Shown here in pieces: positions 41,708 to 46,923 of a stretch of 46,923 nucleotides of DNA. Where the stretch lies: the NCBI GenBank assembly GCA_016342415.1, contig JAEIOD010000036.1:1-46923 (forward strand), given 5' to 3'. Positions within the stretch are counted from its first letter, which is position 1. Every line of letters starts with the position of its first letter. This stretch comes from Clostridiales bacterium (GTDB lineage: Bacteria; Bacillota; Clostridia; Peptostreptococcales; Acidaminobacteraceae). The position numbers and the translations under genes were made by a program. The notes below the pieces were generated by a model. The model did not search any database. It was not told where the DNA came from and worked only from the letters and a program-made list of their open reading frames with translations.

Positions 41708-42895
41708 TTGAATATTCCTGGAGTACGAATTAGAGCTGGTAGAAAACGACCAGAACAATTCATGATTACTGACTTTGATATGATGGACGCCATAACAGAA
41801 TACTCATCAATAGAGCTATTAGGTTTCTACATTCAATTCAGAAGATATATTAATAGAGCAACAAACACTAAAGATGATCAAGTGACATATAAGCAGACTA
41901 CACTCATGAAGAAGTTTGGTATCGGTAACACAAAGTATTATCGCTTACTAAAAGAACTATATGGTGTTGGGCTGGTTGATCAAGAAAAAATACTCACTGT
42001 AAAGTATTTCGTGAATCATGATATTGATGGTGTAAAGAATGAACTCAAGGTTAAAGTAATTCTTCAATATAGTAGTATTGAAAAAGTTGACCTTGATTTA
42101 AAGAATAAACTATCTGATTACATAGCAATCCAAGAAGAGGTATCAGAGCAAAAAATTAAAATTGTATCATCAACTGCAGCAACATACTATTTAGTGAATG
42201 ACTATCCTGAAGAAGAGCATTTTAAAAATGGTAAGTTAGAGAAGTATAGAAACTTTGATGATGATCTAGCCAGATTTAGAAAAGGTAAAACTAAAAGAGT
42301 AGGGGAGATACTTTCGCAAAATACGAAAGAGGATACTCCACAGGAGCAATACCCACAATCGCAAAATGACAACCAGGCAGACTCGCAAAATGAAGGTGTG
42401 CCTCCTTCGCGAAATACGAATGATATAAATAATATAATTTCATTACCTAATAACATAAGTACATCATTTGATTATTCTAAATCAAATCAATCAAATCATA
42501 ATTCTAATTCTAGTAATAATATGTTGTCAGAAAAAGAATACCTGGATATGATAGATAGAGTTAATTCTCAAATAGAATTTTCTCACTTACTCGAAATATA
42601 TCCAAAGGAACGTGGGTTAATTGAAAATTTACGTGACTTAATCGTAGAGGTTATGACAACCAGCATAAGTACTATTCGAGTGAACAGAGAAGACAAGAAT
42701 GTCGTAATAGTTCGAGCGACATTTAGTAAACTCAAAGAACATGAAATTACTTATGTTATTGATTCATTCAAACAGAACAGAACCAAGGTGAAAAACATAA
42801 AAGCATATTTACTTTCAACACTTTACAATGCACCTTTTACGATGGATTCATTTTATTCCAGTGAAGTTCAACATGACATGGCTGCATACACCTAG
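41708..42895 (+). CDS. RepA-like replication initiator (DnaD-like winged helix plus clostridial RepA C-terminus)
   Basis: This 395-aa protein starts at a TTG (translated M) with AAGGAGG upstream. Residues about 15-105 form a winged-helix domain (YKQTTLMKKFGIGNTKYYRLLK). A Gln/Asn/Ser-rich linker (about 205-270) has repeated SQN and SRN units. The C-terminal ~110 residues (YVIDSFKQNRTKVKNIKAY, then LYNAPFTMDSFY and VQHDM) closely resemble the C-terminal domain of RepA-type initiators of clostridial plasmids. It follows the 11-iteron array directly and is the best candidate for the replication initiator. Confidence 0.75.
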   Translation: MNIPGVRIRAGRKRPEQFMITDFDMMDAITEYSSIELLGFYIQFRRYINRATNTKDDQVTYKQTTLMKKFGIGNTKYYRLLKELYGVGLVDQEKILTVKYFVNHDIDGVKNELKVKVILQYSSIEKVDLDLKNKLSDYIAIQEEVSEQKIKIVSSTAATYYLVNDYPEEEHFKNGKLEKYRNFDDDLARFRKGKTKRVGEILSQNTKEDTPQEQYPQSQNDNQADSQNEGVPPSRNTNDINNIISLPNNISTSFDYSKSNQSNHNSNSSNNMLSEKEYLDMIDRVNSQIEFSHLLEIYPKERGLIENLRDLIVEVMTTSISTIRVNREDKNVVIVRATFSKLKEHEITYVIDSFKQNRTKVKNIKAYLLSTLYNAPFTMDSFYSSEVQHDMAAYT

Positions 42896-42974
42896 AAAAA
42901 AAATATTTGACAATATCGACTGCGATTTATTTAATATTATAGAATGGTAAAAATATAGAAAGGGGGGAAATCGG

Positions 42975-43775
42975 GTGCGACTTACAATAGATAACTTGAA
43001 CAAGGCAATTGACAAGCTAAGTAGTTATGAACTTAGCCTTTATATCTACATTACAAAGAGAGCAGACCTAAAAGGTCTAATGACAGATCTAAACATGAAT
43101 GAAGCAAAGGAAGTACTTGGTTTCTCAAAGCAATCTTTCTATAATTCACTATATGCATTAGAGGAAAAACAGTTCATCAATATAAATATGTTTAAGAACT
43201 CAAAGGGTTACGAAGTATTATTGATCGACAACTCATTCAAATCGTACAAGGATTCTAGTAAGCCTTATCTAAATCTATACTACAATTTTCTAGAAAAAGA
43301 GAAATTCATTCAATTACCAGTTCAAGTGAAGCGTTTCCTTTTGCGAGCATATACATTCATAGGTAAAAAGAAATGGGTAATAACCAATGATCTTCTTAAA
43401 AAGTATGGTGTAGCAATTGATGATATCGAAGAATACTTCAGCATCGAGACTTCTGGTACTAATCTATACGGAGATACTATCTATCATCTTAAACTTAAAG
43501 GTGTTTATCATATTACAGATACTAATGTAGCATACCAATCAACATACCATCGAATTAAGGCATTACTTATAAACAAACATATATCATACACTGACGAGGA
43601 ATTATCTGATGTAGTTAGCACTGCATTGACTTATAAAGACTTACCTACACTTGTACTAAGAGGAATAATGGCCTCAGAGGGAAAAATATCCCTACAGCCT
43701 AAATTAGTCACAAGCACAGTCACTAGGCTCAGAAAACGTTTAAAAGTGGATACGGAGGTAAATTTCGCAGTTTAA
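42975..43775 (+). CDS. winged-helix protein, replication-associated
   Basis: This 266-aa protein starts at a GTG with AAAGGGGGG about 8 bases upstream. The N-terminal ~80 residues form a winged helix (LYIYITKRADLKGLMTDLNM, then a SKQSFYNSLYALEE recognition helix). A second helical region (VKRFLLRAYTFIGKKKWVITN) looks like another such fold. The C-terminus is basic (TRLRKRLKVD). A promoter TTGACA, 17 bases, TTTAAT lies at about 42909-42937. It lacks known family marks. Between the initiator and another repeat set, it may control or assist replication. Confidence 0.6.
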   Translation: MRLTIDNLNKAIDKLSSYELSLYIYITKRADLKGLMTDLNMNEAKEVLGFSKQSFYNSLYALEEKQFININMFKNSKGYEVLLIDNSFKSYKDSSKPYLNLYYNFLEKEKFIQLPVQVKRFLLRAYTFIGKKKWVITNDLLKKYGVAIDDIEEYFSIETSGTNLYGDTIYHLKLKGVYHITDTNVAYQSTYHRIKALLINKHISYTDEELSDVVSTALTYKDLPTLVLRGIMASEGKISLQPKLVTSTVTRLRKRLKVDTEVNFAV

Positions 43776-43914
43776 TATAACTATTAGGCTTATTTGTCGT
43801 TATCTTTTTATGTAAAAAGAATATTAAACCAAAAAAAAAGTACAACCAACAACCATTAATGAGTAAACTTGCTTATAATAATGTGATGTTAGGTTTATTT
43901 TTTTTATTTCCATT
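43776..43914. other. intergenic stretch
   Basis: AT-rich. A run of nine A at about 43831-43839 and a T-run near 43896-43907 flank no convincing stem. No gene seen. Confidence 0.3.
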
Positions 43915-43970
43915 GTGTAAAGTCCAATTTATAATCGTGTATAGTCCAGTTATATATGTGTATAGTCAAC
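43915..43970 (+). repeat. three 21-22 bp direct repeats
   Basis: GTGTAAAGTCCAA, GTGTATAGTCCAG and GTGTATAGTCAAC start at 43915, 43937 and 43958. Two-turn spacing suggests a protein-binding array, for example operator or secondary origin iterons. A further perfect palindrome GTTTGC-TAAT-GCAAAC stands at 44120-44135. Confidence 0.6.
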
Positions 43971-44265
43971 TTTAATTGAGTTCTGCCTGTAGATATTCAA
44001 TATTATTTTATTAATGGTGGTGAAAAGTCAATATGGAATTGCTGTAGTCGTTGGTAACACGTTGACTTAGATACCTATATTTACTTATTATCTATTTCTT
44101 TATATATATATTGATTATAGTTTGCTAATGCAAACAGCATATAATATATATATTTAGTTATGATCAATATTAATTCTATAAAGTAAATTCTGAAGATAAA
44201 ATCAAGAGAAACAGTCCTTTAGATTTCTTACATAGTTAAAGGATGGTTAAAGGATAGTTCTATAC

Positions 44266-44294
44266 TTTACAACAGAACGAACGTTCGCTATAAT
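44266..44294 (+). promoter_or_regulatory. SOS-controlled promoter with LexA box
   Basis: TTTACA, 17 bases, TATAAT. GAAC-GAAC-GTTC (44275-44286), the Bacillota LexA box, lies exactly between -35 and -10, the classical repression position. Confidence 0.8.
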
Positions 44295-44565
44295 AAAGAT
44301 GAATAGGATAGTTGTTTCTCAATACTTAGTAATATGTTCTACTGGTATTATTGGAAATTCATAGTAATTCAATTTGAAGTACAAGTAATAAATGCTGTAA
44401 TAATTGCAAATACTAAGCTTAAAACAAAACCGTCACAGGTTTATCTAATGATCTTAATGCAATTGTATTGGGATATAAAGAAAATTGCTTAGAAAGCAAA
44501 TTTATAGGTCCTATATTTTGGAAAATGACACAATTACCAATTAATCACCAAAAGGAAGTGAAAAC
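44295..44565 (+). other. long leader before the polymerase gene
   Basis: A 52-codon frame at 44334-44492 (MFYWYYWKFIVIQFEV...) has no ribosome binding site. A 19-codon frame starting at about 44525 overlaps the polymerase start. The YolD-like gene often found upstream of uvrX is not present. Confidence 0.35.
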
Positions 44566-45828
44566 ATGCCAATTACTTTTTTAATAGACGTAAATAATGC
44601 TTTTTTAAGTATGCACGCTGCTTATCTACTTCAGCATGGATACGAAACGGATCTAAGAACAATTCCTTGTATTATAGGTGGCTCTGAAAAATCACGCCAT
44701 GGCATCTGCCTCGCAAAAAGCTACCCAGCCAAAGCTAAGGGGATAAAAACTGCTATGACTATTAAAGACTGCAAAGCACTTTGTGAGAATTTAAAAGTAG
44801 TTTCACCTGATTATTCTATATATGTTGCTGCATCAAGACAAATGAATAGAATTTTTAGTGAATACACGATGTATTTAGAAAAATATTCAATCGACGAATC
44901 ATTTTTAAGCTTTGAGGGTCATGATCTATTGTATGATGATTATATTGCTCTTGCGTATGAAATAAAAGACCGTATAAAAAAAGAAATAGATATCAACGTA
45001 AGTGTTGGTATAGGTAACACAAAATATACTGCCAAAATGGCGAATAATGGATGCAACCCTGATTCAGTAAACACTTTATTAACATTAGATGAAATTAAAG
45101 AAAAAATGTGGTCAATGGATATTAGAAAATTGCATGGTGTAGGATCTCAAATTGAAAAGAAACTTCGAAATTACGGAATTAATTCAATTAAAGATATAGT
45201 AAATATTGGTCCGGATTTTATGAAAAATATATTCAAATCGAATGGATCGATGCTTTATAATTATTGTTGGGGAAGAGATACATCAATAATCAATAATCCC
45301 AAACACCAACGTACTATGAGCATAGGTAACTCACACACTAACAGATGGAATATAACAAACTATGAGGATGCATATAACTTAATTACAACACTTTGCGAGA
45401 CAATATCAGCACGTTTAAGGAATTTAGATAGAAGAAGTATGCTTATTTCAGTAGCAATAAAGAATACTGACTTTATTGTAAAGAGAAAGCAATCAAAACT
45501 TAAATTTTCTATTGCAGCAACTTCTGATATCATATTTCATGCAAAAAGATTATTTAATTTACTTTGGGATTGTGAAACTCCACTAAGACATATAGAGGTT
45601 AGGGTAGGGGAGTTAGTCGAAAATGACTTGCCACAGCAATTAATTTTATTTGAAGAAGACCAGCCGGACGATAGAGGGGAGAAAATTGATAATGTTATCG
45701 ATGAACTGAGATCGAGATTCGGAGCTCAGAGTATTGTAAGAGCAACTTTAATTAACTCTGGTTATCGTGCTATGTCTGGTGGACATCCAGGAGGAAGTGA
45801 CATACCAAATATGAGAAGTGAATTATAG
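44566..45828 (+). CDS. Y-family DNA polymerase (UvrX/UmuC-like)
   Basis: This 420-aa translesion polymerase has AAGGAAG before its ATG. Catalytic palm residues are seen in LIDVNNAFLSM (Asp 8) and YSIDESFLSFEG (Asp 110, Glu 111). The finger segment AKSYPAKAKGIKTAMT (50-65) is typical of Gram-positive UvrX proteins. HhH motifs (KLHGVGSQIEKKL, about 183-195) and the little-finger domain follow. Near the C-terminus QQLILFEED resembles a beta-clamp-binding peptide (QxxLF). It is expressed from a LexA-controlled promoter, so it adds SOS mutagenesis to the plasmid. Confidence 0.9.
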   Translation: MPITFLIDVNNAFLSMHAAYLLQHGYETDLRTIPCIIGGSEKSRHGICLAKSYPAKAKGIKTAMTIKDCKALCENLKVVSPDYSIYVAASRQMNRIFSEYTMYLEKYSIDESFLSFEGHDLLYDDYIALAYEIKDRIKKEIDINVSVGIGNTKYTAKMANNGCNPDSVNTLLTLDEIKEKMWSMDIRKLHGVGSQIEKKLRNYGINSIKDIVNIGPDFMKNIFKSNGSMLYNYCWGRDTSIINNPKHQRTMSIGNSHTNRWNITNYEDAYNLITTLCETISARLRNLDRRSMLISVAIKNTDFIVKRKQSKLKFSIAATSDIIFHAKRLFNLLWDCETPLRHIEVRVGELVENDLPQQLILFEEDQPDDRGEKIDNVIDELRSRFGAQSIVRATLINSGYRAMSGGHPGGSDIPNMRSEL

Positions 45829-45937
45829 ATACACTTAGTTGAAAATATAAAAAAACTATAATAAAAAAAATAGGATTATTGGAAAGAAAGAGTTTAGAAA
45901 TAATACTCTTTTCAAATTGAAATTATGGAGGTAAATA

Positions 45938-46762
45938 TTGAACTTAATCAAACTTAGTCTAAAAGAAAATCCATTACTATTGATATCTACAAGTACAACA
46001 CGAAATAAGTATAGAAGAAAATCTATTGAAGTTGAGGAACTCAACTTAGACAAATTATCAAGAACCGAATTAATGGAGTATAAGAGTTATTGTGAGGAAC
46101 AAGTACATCTTTTTGGAGTTGACTTTTCATTTTTTTTAGCTATCTTAGCGATAATCTTCGCTTTCATTATTTTTACAGTAACTTATTCACATGATAACGC
46201 TCTTATGATAAATGAATATAATGTAACTCTTAATGATATTCAAGATCGTACAGTCTTAGTTAAGGAATTAGATAAGCAAATTATTGAGATAGAGGATTTA
46301 CTAACTGAATCAAATTATCAAGACGAACTTAAGTCTTGTATTAATTTTAGAGTATATTTAGAAAGAAACAAAAATCGTATTAAGATAGATTCAGGTGAAT
46401 ATAGACATATGTTGAGCGTGTTTGATGATACTATTGGGAAAGTAAGTACTACAGATCAAAATTTATTAAATCTAATATTTTATGCGAAACAGAAAATATA
46501 TGGTATTGGGAATGTAGATTCTACAGTATTAATGATAACAGATAATCTTAATCTAATTATTGAGGGGACTGATTATGTAAAACGGAATCTTACATTATTA
46601 ATTTTCTTCATGATTGCTTCTTTTATTATACATGCAGTAAAAGTATATAGTAAAGCGAATACTCTCTTAGCGAAAAAACAAGTTAATCTAATAGATAAGT
46701 ATTTAAAAGTTAGAAATGAGGAAACGGAAAATGTCTACATAGTAAGGGTTGCTGAAATTTAA
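45938..46762 (+). CDS. membrane protein with a large extracytoplasmic loop
   Basis: This 274-aa protein starts at a TTG with GGAGG 6 bases upstream. The N-terminal ~55 residues are polar and basic. A first transmembrane helix (about 62-84), a ~130-residue helical loop with coiled-coil character (LVKELDKQIIEIEDLL), a second helix (about 218-240) and a short cytoplasmic tail follow. No recognised family. It follows the polymerase by 109 bases on the same strand, without a terminator between. Confidence 0.65.
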   Translation: MNLIKLSLKENPLLLISTSTTRNKYRRKSIEVEELNLDKLSRTELMEYKSYCEEQVHLFGVDFSFFLAILAIIFAFIIFTVTYSHDNALMINEYNVTLNDIQDRTVLVKELDKQIIEIEDLLTESNYQDELKSCINFRVYLERNKNRIKIDSGEYRHMLSVFDDTIGKVSTTDQNLLNLIFYAKQKIYGIGNVDSTVLMITDNLNLIIEGTDYVKRNLTLLIFFMIASFIIHAVKVYSKANTLLAKKQVNLIDKYLKVRNEETENVYIVRVAEI

Positions 46763-46858
46763 ACATTTTCAGTATAGAGTCTTATAAATCAAAACACTTA
46801 AGTATAGAACTTGTAGCTATTAGCTGCAGGTTTTGTATTTGAACAATTGTTGATTTAT

Positions 46859-46897
46859 ACTTAAAATTGACCCGGGTTTAACACTTAGAATTGACCC
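46859..46897. repeat. imperfect direct repeat near the right edge
   Basis: ACTTAAAATTGACCC (46859-46873) and ACTTAGAATTGACCC (46883-46897), 24 bp apart. Tandem end repeats of this kind occur at IS21-like termini, so an insertion sequence may begin here and continue beyond the window. Confidence 0.35.
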
Positions 46898-46923
46898 ACC
46901 CATATAGATATTTTTATCTTGAT

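Noticed and set aside
1..46923. Alternative genetic code (TGA = Trp), suggested by the low GC
   Set aside because: Genes end naturally at TGA (for example at 34323-34325) and use TGG for conserved Trp residues.
1..46923. tRNA or rRNA genes
   Set aside because: No cloverleaf with a GTTCRA-type T-loop and CCA end, and no rRNA-like conserved stretch, was noticed on either strand.

Overview
The window looks like the backbone and accessory load of a large low-GC plasmid, or a plasmid-like prophage, from a Bacillota host. Clostridia is my best guess. The grounds are: strong AGGAGG-type ribosome binding sites before nearly every gene; a Bacillota-type LexA box (GAAC-N4-GTTC) in front of a Y-family polymerase; an initiator whose C-terminus resembles those of clostridial RepA proteins; a Firmicutes-style TopB C-terminus; and standard stop usage (TGA is a stop). 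I see no rRNA, tRNA or core metabolic genes.

Layout. 0.2-6 kb: small minus-strand genes (two paralogous ~100-aa proteins, a small membrane protein, SSB, a B-box-like zinc/membrane protein) and a small gene broken by an 8-bp tandem duplication. 6-7.8 kb and 17.7-19.5 kb: two same-length, apparently identical copies of a 1,779-bp insertion sequence. 8-23 kb: an unusual concentration of exported products on the minus strand (two large lipoproteins, two paralogous Cys-rich secreted proteins, two membrane-anchored proteins, a Phr-like short peptide) plus a cluster of CxxC zinc-ribbon proteins. An HTH/TPR regulator of the peptide-sensing type lies beside this region, and a perfect palindrome CCAACA-N4-TGTTGG recurs four times around it. 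23-28 kb: a GIY-YIG protein, a decayed toxin-antitoxin module flanked by two copies of the 3' end of a PAPS-reductase-family gene, and the three-gene operon of that reductase. 28.2-30 kb: a protein resembling the replication-relaxation family.

30.4-36.4 kb is a type III partition operon: centromere-like repeats, TubR-like, TubZ-like, a 588-aa unknown, and a 684-aa homologue of DNA topoisomerase III (TopB) in which the catalytic tyrosine and the Toprim acidic residues appear to be replaced. 36.6-38.9 kb is a second, ParAB partition system with three 54-bp-spaced palindromes as the likely parS. 39.1-43.8 kb is the replication region: a Rep-like protein, two arrays of iterons built from the same two modules in different relative orientation, a RepA-like initiator and a third winged-helix protein. 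43.9-45.8 kb holds further short repeats and an SOS-controlled UvrX/UmuC-like polymerase.

The strongest candidates for something undescribed are the TubRZ operon carrying a catalytically dead topoisomerase, a pair of conserved leader RNAs with built-in terminators in front of two unrelated operons (2.1 kb and 28.0 kb), the palindrome set around the HTH/TPR regulator, and the composite iterons. All calls come from reading the sequence and translations by eye; no database search was run.
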